From contig JARWIR010000003.1 of NCBI GenBank assembly GCA_029959085.1, positions 24,691,505 through 24,755,504 of the forward strand: DNA of 64,000 nucleotides. The letters run 5' to 3'. The stretch comes from Nemophila menziesii (Eukaryota > Streptophyta > Magnoliopsida > Boraginales > Hydrophyllaceae). The notes beneath the pieces were generated by a model. That model worked only from the letters and a program-made list of their open reading frames with translations. It was not told where the DNA came from and did no database searches. Below are positions 1 to 9,429 of the stretch, in pieces (position 1 is the first letter of the stretch; every line of letters begins with the position of its first letter). The position numbers and the translations under genes are program-made.

Positions 1-49
1 AGTTTATCGGTTTTTCTAACTAACTAGTTAAAAAATGTTCTAACTGTAG

Positions 50-357
50 GCAATTCTGAGCTTGTGGCTCGTCTCAGTTATTGGGAGTTGGTGTGATTTC
101 TTGACTCTATTATACATTAGTAAGTTTCTTTCTTTATGTTCTTTTTTAGGTAAAATTGGTTAACAATTAATAATTCATACACAGTTTTCGTGGTGATGCT
201 AACACTACCTATGATATACGAGAAGCATGAAGATAAAGTGGATTCTTATGCAAAGAAGGCATCACATAAGCTCATGAAACAATATAACAAGTTAGATGAA
301 TCGCTTCTTCAAAAACTACCCAGAATTTCTATTTCTAAAGATACCAAGGAGCAGTGA
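50..357 (+). CDS. Reticulon-like protein, C-terminal end (5' part lies outside the window)
   Basis: Two exons are visible: 50-119 (after an AG acceptor at 48-49, before a GT donor at 120-121) and 185-357, ending in TGA. Together they give 81 codons in one frame, so about 80 C-terminal residues. The first exon encodes a hydrophobic stretch of the type LSLWLVSVIGSWCDFLTLLY, typical of the second membrane hairpin of plant reticulons (RTNLB). The second begins with the end of that hairpin and continues into a charged tail rich in Lys, Asp and Glu (EKHEDKVDSYAKKASHKL). Reticulons shape tubular endoplasmic reticulum. The tail is convergent with YCF54, with about 220 bp between the stop codons. The family call rests on recognising this C-terminal pattern; which RTNLB paralogue it is cannot be told. 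Confidence 0.8.
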
Positions 358-575
358 CGATATGTGCAGTTTAATTTGTGGTAGTAAACATTGAGGACTT
401 TTCTCCTTCATATTAATTCATATTCTTTTAGTTTAATTTTTAACTGAAACAACTTATTGTTATTAATAGTAACAGATTATAGCAAAACTCAAACTCTTTA
501 AAATCAACTACATTTACTCATGAAACTTACACTAAATACAACATATGTTCGCATCATACAAAAGAGATTTATTAG

Positions 576-1613
576 CTATACTTGTGCAGAAGTAGTAGCT
601 TCAGTGGGTAAAAATGTTTCCCACCAACCCGATTCATATTTTGGATAAGGTGCAACCCAATTCTTTGGCTTCTCGAACTTTATATCAACAGGATTTGATG
701 CCAAAGCTTCTTCTAAACTATCCGTCTCAAAGCTATCTTTTAAAACCCGGTCCAATCTTAATTTCATAAACCTGTACATAAACACAAACTAGGTAAAGAG
801 ATTTCAATTTTTTGAAATACAAAAGTATTATGTGACAAAAGTCTGTTTTGTCCTTACGTGATCCATACTGCATTTGTTGAAACAAGAGCTACAGCAGGTC
901 TGCTTAGTTTCTTTGTTATATCCGGGAATTTGTCTAAGAATTTGGGTTCAATCACAAGCCAGAAATCTTGCTCGAAATTTCGCTCACCAAAATAGCGTAA
1001 GCGCTCGAAAAGCTGCTCCTGAAAATGTTCCTCATCGTCTAGCATGAATTTTGCATTTGCAACGATAAAATGATACGTTTTCTTCTCAGATCCTTGCTGC
1101 TAATGCGAGTAAAAATTAATCAAGCCAAATGAATTAGTTAGATTTTGTTAACAATATACCTCAATTATGCAATTTTAATTTACCAAGTTAAAGATACCTA
1201 AGAGGTTTACTACAATCTTTATGGGTCGGACTAAGCTTTGTTCAGGTTACGAGACTTGGGTCATAACAAAGTGTTTGCCCATGATAATTAGTTATAATAG
1301 CTACATGTATATGAATTTGTGTTCATTAATAAAATTAAATAAATAATAAAGAAAGATGAGTGTAATGTAGTATTGGGATTAAGTATGAAACCTTCTGTAT
1401 CGGATCAGATGAATTAACAGCTGCAACAGAAGTTTTGACAGATGTTCTTGTTCTCCAACTGCTGTTATATTTTAGTTTGTTGAGGTCAGTTGAGGATGCC
1501 ATTAATGGTAGTGATTGTGCTCCATGGTGCAACAATGGCTTGTGGGTGTTGTTGGAAGGACCGTTTATTAAAATGCCACTACTCGAAGGGCTTAGATGCA
1601 AAGCTGCTAACAT
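576..1613 (-). CDS. YCF54: Ycf54-like protein, plastid (subunit/assembly factor of the Mg-protoporphyrin monomethyl ester cyclase)
   Basis: Three exons on the minus strand: 1392-1613, 858-1099 and 576-771, total 660 nt or 219 residues plus stop, with the frame preserved over both GT-AG introns. The exon 2 acceptor is an alternative NAGNAG (1099 or 1096), which would change the product by one residue. Exon 1 encodes a Ser/Thr-rich, acid-poor leader typical of plastid transit peptides. Exons 2 and 3 encode the conserved Ycf54 domain (roughly residues 80-210), with the blocks MLDDEEHFQEQLFERLRYFG, DFWLVIEPKFLDKFP, RPAVALVSTNAVWIT, FMKLRLDRVL and NWVAPYPKYESGWWE. In plants and cyanobacteria Ycf54 (LCAA) is needed for the aerobic cyclase that makes protochlorophyllide. 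Despite the ycf name it is a nuclear, intron-containing gene here. Its exon 1 and promoter are copied about 1.27 kb upstream (2728-3228). Confidence 0.93.
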
Positions 1614-1912
1614 TGTGTAGTTTCTTTTTGATTTTAGAGTTGTGTTGTTTCTTGGTATTAGCAGAGATGATGATGAATTGGTGATTGCGCGAAGTGGAAA
1701 AATACAAGAAAGAGAGAACCCAACCTTATCTAAGGGGTATCTTTTTATTTCACCCCCTTATCCCCACTCATTTTGCAAGCTAAACCCCTATCCTCGTTTG
1801 GAATTTATGAAATTGACCCACAAGTTCAAACTATGGTTTTGTATAGACAGTATATTTCTAGTAAAAGGTTGATTCGTGTGTGAATTTCGAGTAATGATAG
1901 TAGGGTACGATA
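1614..1912 (-). promoter_or_regulatory. Upstream (promoter/5' UTR) region of YCF54, duplicated further upstream
   Basis: This stretch lies directly 5' of the YCF54 start codon. It matches 2883-3228 closely, including a run around TCACCCCCTTATCCCC and the block GAGTAATGATAGTA (about 1890-1905). The match ends near 1912. No TATA box was assigned with confidence. The match shows that exon 1 and its upstream control region were copied as one unit. Confidence 0.6.
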
Positions 1913-2727
1913 TAACCATTTAGATATATAATTTTTCACGTTTCATTTTTATATCTCTTTGGTTTCACTCTATAAACATTAGAAACAAACTTTATACCAA
2001 ATATGTAACTTAATAATAGATTTTTCTTTAAAAAATCCACTACAAAATTTTATAGATGACCATTCACTATAATATGCTCATATAAAACAAAAGCTACTAA
2101 AGTATACAAAAGAACTTGTTGAACATCGGCATTGTTCAACTCCGACTATCACCACCGACCACCGCCAGCACCGTTCCCCGGTGATGTATTAAGAGATTTT
2201 ACTAAGTATCTGGAAAAATAACATTGGATATCGAAAAAACACTAAGTATCCAAAAAATATTGAGTAACAAGGAAATTTATTTGAGTATCGTAAATAAAAT
2301 TACTGAGTATCAAAAAGAGTCCCTGAGTACTCAGAGAAAAACACTGAGTATTCAGAGTTTTTCTCGGAGTACTCAGTGAAAAATACTGAGTATTCTAAAA
2401 ATAATTATAATAACACACAACAAAGTTTTAAAAACAATTCTATTAGCAGGCAAAACAAATTACATAAAGAATTCAAAAATTCAAATATACATTTAACAAA
2501 TACATTCAATTACATAATTAAAAAATGAAAAAGAAATCAAAAAGAAATCAAAAGAGTAGATTTCTCGTTCATTGCGTAAGGAAAAAACAAAATAAAAATC
2601 TCTGAGTCATCTTCTCCACGAACAGATCACGATCTATCTTCTCCAAACCATGGAGCTGCTCACAAACCATAGAGCTGTTATGCGGCGTGAAGAAAATGGA
2701 CGGAGAAGCTGTGAAGTTGTCGAAGCT
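1913..2727. repeat. AT-rich spacer with a GAGTAC/GAGTATC repeat array, related in layout to the Mutator-like element at 27927-29658
   Basis: No gene is seen. From about 2200 to 2400 short motifs recur (CTGAGTACTCAG, ACTGAGTATT, GAGTATC). At 2145-2180 a CACCGACCACCGCC tract precedes them. Read on the minus strand the order is a CTCAGTA-TTTT array followed by GGCGGTGGTCGGTGGTG. That is the same order and nearly the same words as 29100-29420 inside the Mutator-like element. No matching terminal inverted repeats were found here, so whether it belongs to a transposon is uncertain. Confidence 0.5.
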
Positions 2728-3228
2728 CTACTGTTATATTTTAGTCTGTTGGGGTCAATTGAGGATGCCATTAATGGTAGTTATTGTGTTCCATGGTTCA
2801 ACAATGGCTTGTGGGTGTTGTTGGGAGGATAGTTTATTAAAATGCCACTACTCAAAGGGCTTAGATGCAAAGCTGCTAACATTGTGTATCTTCTTTCTTA
2901 TTTTAGAATTGTGTTGTTTCTTGGTATTAGCAGAGATGATAATTAATTGGTGATTGCGCGAAGTGGAAAAATACTAGGAAGAGAGAACCCAACCTTATAT
3001 AAGGGGGTACCCTTTTATTTCACCCCCTTACCCCCACTCATTTTGCAAGCTAAACCCTTATCCTTTTTTGGAATTTATGAAATTGACCCACAACTTCAAA
3101 CTTCAAATTATGGTTTTGTATAGACAACATATTTTTAGTAAAAGTTTGATACGTGAGAGAAATCCTTTTTCTTTTGTAGAAATACGTGAGAGAATTTTGA
3201 GTAATGATAGTACGGTATGATATGAGCA
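2728..3228 (-). pseudogene. Truncated duplicate of YCF54 exon 1 plus promoter
   Basis: The segment is a diverged copy of 1458-1912 (partial YCF54 exon 1 and its upstream region). The start codon is retained at 2880-2882 on the minus strand and is followed by the same first residues (MLAALHLSP). The copied frame reaches a TAA at 2781-2783 after 33 codons, where the parent has a Ser codon, so it cannot make the transit peptide. Exons 2 and 3 are absent: the copy stops at 2728, inside exon 1. Substitutions are scattered over both coding and upstream parts, so the copy is not very recent. It could be a local segmental duplication or a fragment captured by a transposon. Confidence 0.85.
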
Positions 3229-3232
3229 CTAA

Positions 3233-3663
3233 GGGTCTGTTTGGATTAAGGAGGGATTCTTTAGTAAAGGATAGGAAAGGGTTGTATAACAAAGGAACTC
3301 TTGTTTGGATTGAATAAAAAGAGAGAAAAGAATTTTATTAAAGGATTATATGTATACAGTGTTCGGATTAGAAGAATTATGGGAGGAAGAGATTCTTTTT
3401 ATAACCAAATGACTCATATAACCCTATTAAAATATTTTATAAAGAAATAATAAGAGTAATTTAGACATTACAACGTAATAAAATAATCCTTCCCTCCCAA
3501 TCTCACCGAATTGAAAGGATTGAATATATAGGTTCATAAAGGATCGTAAGAATCCTTTAATAAACTTTCCCCTCTAATTCTTTCAAATACAAACAAGGGA
3601 TGGGATTGTTATTCTCCTTTAATACAGTCTCATCCCTCCCAATCCCCCAATTCAAACAAATCC
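3233..3663. mobile_element. Tourist-like MITE (PIF/Harbinger type), TSD TAA
   Basis: A 431-bp element without coding capacity. Its ends are imperfect inverted repeats: left GGGTCTGTTTGGATT, right (reverse complement) GGATTTGTTTGAATT. It is flanked by TAA at 3230-3232 and 3664-3666. A 3-bp TWA duplication and GG-TTTGTTTGGATT-like ends are hallmarks of PIF/Harbinger MITEs. The interior carries further complementary blocks (GGGAGGGATT-like near the left end, CCTCCCAATCCC near the right). It inserted at the upstream edge of the YCF54 duplicate. Confidence 0.8.
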
Positions 3664-3914
3664 TAAGCGTCACTATAAAAGAAAAGAAAAAGAAAAAAAA
3701 TATTTTTTGTCGGAAAAAGAAAATTATGTTAAATACCTAGGGAGGTAAATGAGGCAAGCCGAGCCGAATACTAGATGTACATGCTTATTCGTTTAACTTC
3801 TTGAGACGAGCCGAGCTTAAATTTAAACATGTCAAACTGAACTCAAATTTAAACGAGGCGAGACGAGCTTTCAATGATCCAAATCAGAGATGTTAAAAGT
3901 TGTTTGTTCAACTT
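3664..3914. repeat. Short spacer with a GAGCCGAGC-rich repeat fragment
   Basis: Between the MITE and the LTR fragment lies a stretch with repeated GAGCCGA, GACGAGCCGAGC and GAGGCGAGACGAGC words (about 3755-3870). Such words are common in decayed non-autonomous plant DNA transposons. No ends or target duplication could be recognised and no gene is seen. Confidence 0.3.
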
Positions 3915-4187
3915 TGGTGTCGCTTCAGGTGTGATAAAATAATAAATAAAATAAGTGCAAATAAGCACCGTAGGCTAGCACGGTACTGCAAGTATTACAG
4001 GACGTATGCAAGTTTTAATGATAAGTAAATTCGTTCCTCAGAGACTACGAAAGTTAGAGAGAACTTATGCAAATATCAAGTGCAAATATAAAGCTAGAAG
4101 AATAATACGCAAATAAGGAAAAGACAAGTAGATTTTTATTTTGTTTTTGTAAGAGAAAATTAAACTAATAACGTAAAGACAAAAAAA
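3915..4187 (-). mobile_element. Athila LTR, 3'-terminal fragment
   Basis: About 270 bp match the 3' end of the Athila LTR family seen at 5944-7420, 15388-16899, 34501-35167 and 39651-41166, in reverse orientation. It starts with TGGTGTCGC at 3915 and includes the shared GTGTGATAAAATAA and GCAAGTATTACAGGACGTATGC blocks. Similarity stops near 4187, where LINE reverse transcriptase sequence begins abruptly. The LTR is therefore truncated, and the junction probably marks a deletion that also removed the 3' half of the LINE. Confidence 0.75.
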
Positions 4188-4601
4188 TTTAACTGCCATG
4201 TAACACACTTTACCCACTTTCTTATGCATCATTGCGGCTATCTCCTGTACTAGTACAATATGATCCGTAGTAGATCTCCCTGGTAGGAAACTCGTTTGAT
4301 TAGGCCCAATACGGTCAGCTAGTAGAGGACGTAACCGATTTACCATAGCGGACATAACAAACTTTAACGAAACATTAATAAGACGAATGGGTCGGAAATG
4401 ACTCACCTTCTCTGGGTCTTTAGTTTTAGGAATTAGGTGAATCAACGTACCATTTAGAACTGGTTCGACCTCCCCCGTATTGATGCATTTTCTCACCATT
4501 TTACAAACGGAAGGCCCCCCCACATGCCAGCTCTTTTGATAAAAGGATGTAGAAATACTATCGGGACCAGGTGCCTTGACTGGATTCGCTTGAAAAACCA
4601 C
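4188..4601 (-). pseudogene. LINE reverse transcriptase, N-terminal part
   Basis: The translation shows plant L1 RT signatures: NPVKAPGPDSISTSFYQKSW, then LIHLIPKTKDPEKVSHFRPI and FLPGRSTTDHIVLVQE. It begins in the same frame as the preceding 4611-5447 ORF, from which it is separated by one TAA codon at about 4611. After the QEIAAMMHKK segment it stops being RT-like at about 4187 and runs into LTR sequence. The YxDD motif is absent because of the truncation. Without the active site it cannot make a working polymerase. Confidence 0.85.
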
Positions 4602-4610
4602 CGCCTTGAT

Positions 4611-5447
4611 TTATTCATCCGAAAACTCTTCATTAAGGAAATCCACCTCAATTTCCTCAATGCGTGTTAACTGAGGTAATGAGAATGGACCTACAATTTC
4701 ATCTTCTAACGAATACAACTTTTCAAAAAATTCACGAACTAGAATCCTGATTCCCATGTCACAAGAGACCCAACTGTCCTCATCATTTTTCAACCTTGTT
4801 ACCTTAGCGTTCTTTGTCTTCCGAATAGTAGAGAGGTGATAAAGTTTAGTATTGCGCTCTCCCGATCGGACCCACTGCTCTCTCGATCTCTGAAACCACA
4901 AAACCTCCTCCTCTTCCAATACTTCTAAATATTCGTCTCTCAGTTTCTTACCTAGCTGGACCATGGATGGATTATATTTTCTATCCAATGATTTCTGAAC
5001 ACCTCTTAGTCTCGCCATAAGGAACCTATTCTTCCGATTAATATCCCCGAATACCTCATCTTTCCATACTCTGAAGTGATCCTGCATACCCTTAATATTT
5101 TCACCCAACTCATTACATTCCGCCCTCCACTTAGATTGAACAAAACTAGAGAAATCTTTGTGAAGGCACCATGCTGACTCGAATCTAAAGCGATTAACTC
5201 TTCTTTGGGTCATTACGTCTCCACTTAGCCGAATAACAATAGGCATATGATCAGAGTGGGTGCGATCAAGATGCGTAACTTTGGCCTGTGGAAATAAAGA
5301 TATAAAGTTAGAGTTACCATATGATCTGTCTAAACGTCGCATAATTCTTTGGCCCGTGTTCCATGAGTCGCTCCAAGTGAAACGTGGACCCTTGAACCCC
5401 ATATCAATCAACCCACAGTCATGTCTCCAATCTTCAAATTTATCCAT
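4611..5447 (-). pseudogene. LINE ORF2, endonuclease C-terminal half and endonuclease-RT linker
   Basis: An open stretch of 278 residues. It begins with the second half of the L1 endonuclease (DMGFKGPRFTWSD, then RRLDR, LFPQAKVTHLDRTHSDHMPI with the conserved SDH). It continues into the charged linker typical of plant LINEs (WFQRSREQWVRSGERNTKLYH). A frame change lies between it and the first endonuclease half (5462 upward), and an in-frame stop at about 4611 separates it from RT. Both look like ordinary decay. Confidence 0.85.
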
Positions 5448-5461
5448 GCGTCTATTGACTC

Positions 5462-5943
5462 CTAAACTCCCCCTCTCTTATCTTCCTCCTTACCAACTTG
5501 ATTAAAATCTCTGGCAATTAACCATGGATCGACAAGGCCTTGGAAGGCATCTTTCAAAGCAACCCAAAGTTCCTCTCTTACCGAAGCTTTAGTGCGCGCG
5601 TAAATTGCAGAAAAAACCCATGATTCGCATCCCTGCTTCGAAACCTCAATATTTATGACTTGTTTTCCGGCTGACAGGACTCTAATGTTCACCTCGTTGT
5701 CATCCCAAATAAGCCAAATACCCCCACGGTAAGTTTCAGCTTCCACTCTCCTAGAATTAGACTTCCCTAGACTCCGAATTATCTCGCTAGCTTTATCTCC
5801 GCTCGCACGGGGTTCTACAATTACTCTGTGTATGTGAATCAACTCACGAGCTACTCTACAGAAATTATCTGCACAAGCTCCATGACAGTTCCATACTAAA
5901 ATATTCAGTGGATGAGATAGACCATTCCATCCCTGAGCGTTAG
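5462..5943 (-). pseudogene. LINE ORF2, endonuclease N-terminal half
   Basis: The minus-strand frame carries the start of the L1-type endonuclease: ILVWNCHGA (conserved Asn), a VEPRASGDKA block, GGIWLIWDD and a PWLIARDFN motif. The usual family form of that last motif is GDFN; here Gly is replaced by Arg. The open frame continues up to 6037, but its first residues past 5943 are read from the inserted solo LTR, so they do not belong to the LINE. The interrupted upstream part resumes at about 7426. Confidence 0.8.
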
Positions 5944-7420
5944 TGGTGGGGCCTAGGGTGTGATAAAATAAGATATAAAATAAGTGCAAAAACACCCTAG
6001 AACTACACGGTTTCGCAAGTATACAGATCGTATGCAAGTTTTAGATAAAGATTCGTTCCGCAGAGACTACAGAGGTTAGGAGAATCTTATGCAAATACCT
6101 AGTGCAAATAATTAAAGCTAGAGCAACTAAACGCAAATAAAAGTAAAGACAAATAGATTTTTGTTTGGTTTTCTAATTAACTAAATCAAACTAAGAATTA
6201 AAAGACAGAAAATAAATATGAAAGAGAAGTGATATGAGAAGATAGCTTAAGTTATTAGCATGTAATCCCCACTAGTTTTGCCGTTCTAAACATGTAAGGG
6301 TGAATTATGTAGTATTTCCCCAATCGGTCCCAATATGCTATTGGTAGTTTCAAATAGGATTTACCTGTGTCAATAAGGCTTCCTAAGCAAACTTTTCCTG
6401 TAATTGGTAAATAGTCACAAAGACTAAACCATAGTGATTATCTAGCTAGGTTGGGTTGTCAGATCAAACCTAAAACTAAACGTTATGTGCTAAACATGCA
6501 ATTAAACACCGTTGTCAATGGTATCCTAATTACTAGATGGTAATTCTAATGGCTGCAGTCCAAAAGAACACAGAATATAAATCCAAACACATAAACAGAG
6601 AATAAAAACTATAATTCTATTTAAAACATTGAATTCCCAAATTAGATAGATGTCAATCAAAACTAGGGTTCATACATATATGCTAAAACTTAAGCTAAAG
6701 AAATTTAGTTCATGCAAGAAAAGAAAGAAATTACAAAATTAAAGGTAGAAGAAGACATTGTTGATGACAACTCCTTCCAGACTTCTCTCTTGTGTTCTAA
6801 GCTTCCTCTTGGCTTAAGGTTTCACCAAGGATGATTTAAGAGTGTTAAGAGGCTGTATTTATAGTGTAGAGGTTGACCTAAATCGTTTCTTGGAGATAAC
6901 TTCAAGTAATGGACTCCTAGCCCAACTCAAATTCGTAAGATAAACACTGCTGCGTTGTTTTGAGTGTATCTCCTTCGTTATTGGTCGGATTTTGCTCCAT
7001 AAGATACCAAAAGAATCGCAACAGAATTATCTAGGCCCTTAAGAAGGAAATTACCAAATTCGGCCTATTTCTTAGGTAAAAACACCAATCTTTAGACGTG
7101 TGTGCAGAATCCCAGATTTAGGCAGCTTTTCCTTTTCCATCTTTTTAGCCTTTGTTTCCTTATCTCCAATTTCCATGCAAATCTCCTTCCATAAGTTGTA
7201 GTCTTTGACTTGGACTCTAATTAATCTCCATAATTATCTTTAAAGCTTCACACTAAATAAACAATTAAACCCAATATGCTCTAAAAATAATAATTCTACA
7301 AATCAAGACTCACAATAGGAAAGTGCACTAAATTAAGCTAAAATCAACCTATAAACTAATAAATAAGCCTAAAATGATGTCTCATGAGTATATTTTACTA
7401 TCACAAATGAGGAGACATCA
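5944..7420 (-). mobile_element. Athila-family solo LTR, TSD GTTAG
   Basis: A 1477-bp LTR in reverse orientation. On the plus strand it runs from TGGTGGGGCCTAGGGTGTG to GAGGAGACATCA, so in its own sense it starts TGATGTCTCC and ends CA. It is flanked by GTTAG at 5939-5943 and 7421-7425, an exact 5-bp target duplication. No internal retrotransposon sequence remains, so it is a solo LTR left by LTR-LTR recombination. It is similar along its length to 15388-16899 and 39651-41166. It inserted into the LINE, so it is the younger of the two. Confidence 0.9.
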
Positions 7421-7425
7421 GTTAG

Positions 7426-8102
7426 TAACAGGTGTACACATTAAAAACAAAATAGGAAAGATAACGGTACCGCACAGAGATCGGTACACGAACATATCCG
7501 TGTCAGTATCCACCACGTTCTTGGTTTGTGCTAGCGCTGTCAACTCGGTCTCCGAAATCAGAGAAGATGGCACCTGACTTAGTAACTCCGAATCCAAGTC
7601 TGCCCCTTGAAAAGCTGGTCCTGGGTCGACCTCAGTAGGAGCTGATGAAGTGTTAGACCCCTCTTGCATGTCCCTGGCCACAACTTCTTCATTTTTCGGT
7701 AATTTTAAAAGCATGAATTTTCCCATTATCTTCAATTAAGCCCTCCATATTTTCAAACCTGTTGTGATCATTCCCATCCACTAACATCGACCCTTCAGCC
7801 CACTTGTTACCTTCATCTGTAATTTTAGCCCCACTAGTTTCTATTAAGTCAAAATTAGGCCCAACATTACTGAACTTGTTATCAGCGTTTTTCCATGACT
7901 TCCTATTTGCAACAACGTTATTTCTAACACCCGCACTGAACTGAACTACTTTATTACTCCCAGTTTCACCAATATTTTTCCAATCACCAATTAATTTCCT
8001 ATTCTTTTCAAATGACGTATCCGCAATAATATTATGCCCGCTACCACTGCTACTACCTCTCTTTGAATTACTATCTCCTTTGGGATTTTGTTTCCCATTC
8101 AA
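7426..8102 (-). pseudogene. LINE linker region between ORF1 and the endonuclease
   Basis: Two overlapping minus-strand frames (8102-7689 and about 7735-7426) encode low-complexity, Asn/Ser/Lys- and acid-rich sequence without recognised motifs. Their position between the zinc-knuckle ORF and the endonuclease fits the variable linker of plant LINEs. The frame change between them, and the solo LTR at their end, show decay. The last codons of the downstream frame are read from the LTR. Confidence 0.5.
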
Positions 8103-8176
8103 GCTTCCCTTTCCCGTATTGTTTTGCGCCCCAAATATACTTTTATGACCAATCCTTTCTTCGCTCCCCTCCTCTT

Positions 8177-9409
8177 CTATAAATAACGATTCGAACCTTG
8201 ACCTAAGCTATAATTTTGGTCTACTTTTGCGTTACTTCGGCCATTGAATCTATTTATTCTCGTTCCATTTTTATTACCATATCTCTGAACAGTCATCCAT
8301 TCCCCAAACGTGGGTTGTGCTTCCTTTACCACCTCAGTTTTACCCATTTCAGAACCACTCACAACCTCTTTACAATGACCACCCACGCTCTCAGCCGAAA
8401 GCTCCTTATTGTGTGGACACTTATCTTTCTGATGGCCGAATCTACCACAATGGAAGCATATCATATAAAGGCCTTCATATTCTATATTACACATCTCTCC
8501 CCCAATATGTATCTTCGGTACTAACGGCTTGTTCAAATCCAGCTCAACTGCAATCCTTACGTAATTCCCTCTTCTCCTAGTTTTAGTCAACAGATCGATC
8601 CTTACCGTTTTCCCAATTAGATCCCCTATTATTCGAAGTATGCGCATGGTGTAATTTTGCATACCAACGTTCGAAATCCTCACCCAAGCGGTAGTAGTGG
8701 TGATTGAAGCTTCTGGAGGTCTAAATTCCGGTGTCCACTCACGCACCACTAGATACTGGTCATAAATCATCCAAGGACCCCCTTCTAGCGCAAAAATAAG
8801 ATCATTACGGTTTGAAAACTTGACCATAAAATATCCATGACCAACGCTGACGAGTTCAAAGACTCTTTTAGGGCTCCATATTTGCCGTAACTTATTGGAT
8901 AAGTAATTATATCTGGCCTTATAGCCAAAAATTTGAATTACAACGGTATTCTTCCAGAGTTCAATGCCCTTTAGTATCTCTTCTTTTGATCTTAAGACCT
9001 GGGGAAATTCGATACCTTCAATGATTTTATCATCTTCCACTAAGAGGGAATAATCCCGTTCTTCTTCTATGCAGGGTAGCTTTCCTTTATCCTCATTTGA
9101 ATCAATAATGGCTGGAATGACAATATTTGAGCCAGTTAAAGCATTGTGCCACCCCGCAGCTTTCAGTGGAGGGTTAGTTTCAGGCTGCGCCGCTTGGGAA
9201 GCGGTCTCACTGCTGCCGTTTGTGTGAGTATTCACGGACCTTGCTCGTTTAGGTAAACGATGTTTTTCCATTGCTACGGCTAGCCTGGGGAAGATTTCTG
9301 CAGCTTTATCTTGAGGGATAGCTTCGTCTGTTATCATGGCGTCATGCGTTTGCCCCACCAGTGCCGGCACTGGGGGATGTGAGTCCATCTCCGGCGGCGG
9401 TTCCACCAT
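8177..9409 (-). CDS. LINE ORF1-type protein with DUF4283-like domain and CCHC zinc knuckle
   Basis: An open frame of 410 residues beginning with ATG at 9407-9409. Residues 1-135 are Pro/Ala-rich and variable. Residues about 145-250 match the DUF4283 pattern common to plant LINE ORF1 proteins (GYFMVKFSNRNDLIFALEGG, then PWMIYDQYLVVREWTPEF). A zinc knuckle CFHCGRFGHQKDKC lies at about residues 323-336 (C-x2-C-x4-H-x4-C). Such proteins bind LINE RNA and act as nucleic-acid chaperones. This is the only large LINE frame in the window still intact from a start codon, but its partner ORF is broken, so activity in cis is not expected. Confidence 0.8.
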   Translation of the reverse strand: MVEPPPEMDSHPPVPALVGQTHDAMITDEAIPQDKAAEIFPRLAVAMEKHRLPKRARSVNTHTNGSSETASQAAQPETNPPLKAAGWHNALTGSNIVIPAIIDSNEDKGKLPCIEEERDYSLLVEDDKIIEGIEFPQVLRSKEEILKGIELWKNTVVIQIFGYKARYNYLSNKLRQIWSPKRVFELVSVGHGYFMVKFSNRNDLIFALEGGPWMIYDQYLVVREWTPEFRPPEASITTTTAWVRISNVGMQNYTMRILRIIGDLIGKTVRIDLLTKTRRRGNYVRIAVELDLNKPLVPKIHIGGEMCNIEYEGLYMICFHCGRFGHQKDKCPHNKELSAESVGGHCKEVVSGSEMGKTEVVKEAQPTFGEWMTVQRYGNKNGTRINRFNGRSNAKVDQNYSLGQGSNRYL

Positions 9410-9429
9410 TGATTTGGATTGAAGGTTTC

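Noticed and set aside
576..1613. Insertion of plastid DNA (because of the ycf name), and likewise for RPL17 at 23639-24705
   Set aside because: Both genes have spliceosomal introns and N-terminal targeting leaders and lack plastid neighbours, so they are normal nuclear genes.
1435..1872. Plus-strand open frames over YCF54 exon 1 and its promoter, and their counterparts at 2650-2953
   Set aside because: They are antisense shadows of the YCF54 first exon and its copy. The shared peptide wording only reflects the DNA duplication.
7374..7577. Plus-strand frame across the solo LTR edge
   Set aside because: It spans the junction between the LTR and the LINE, and so cannot be an old gene.
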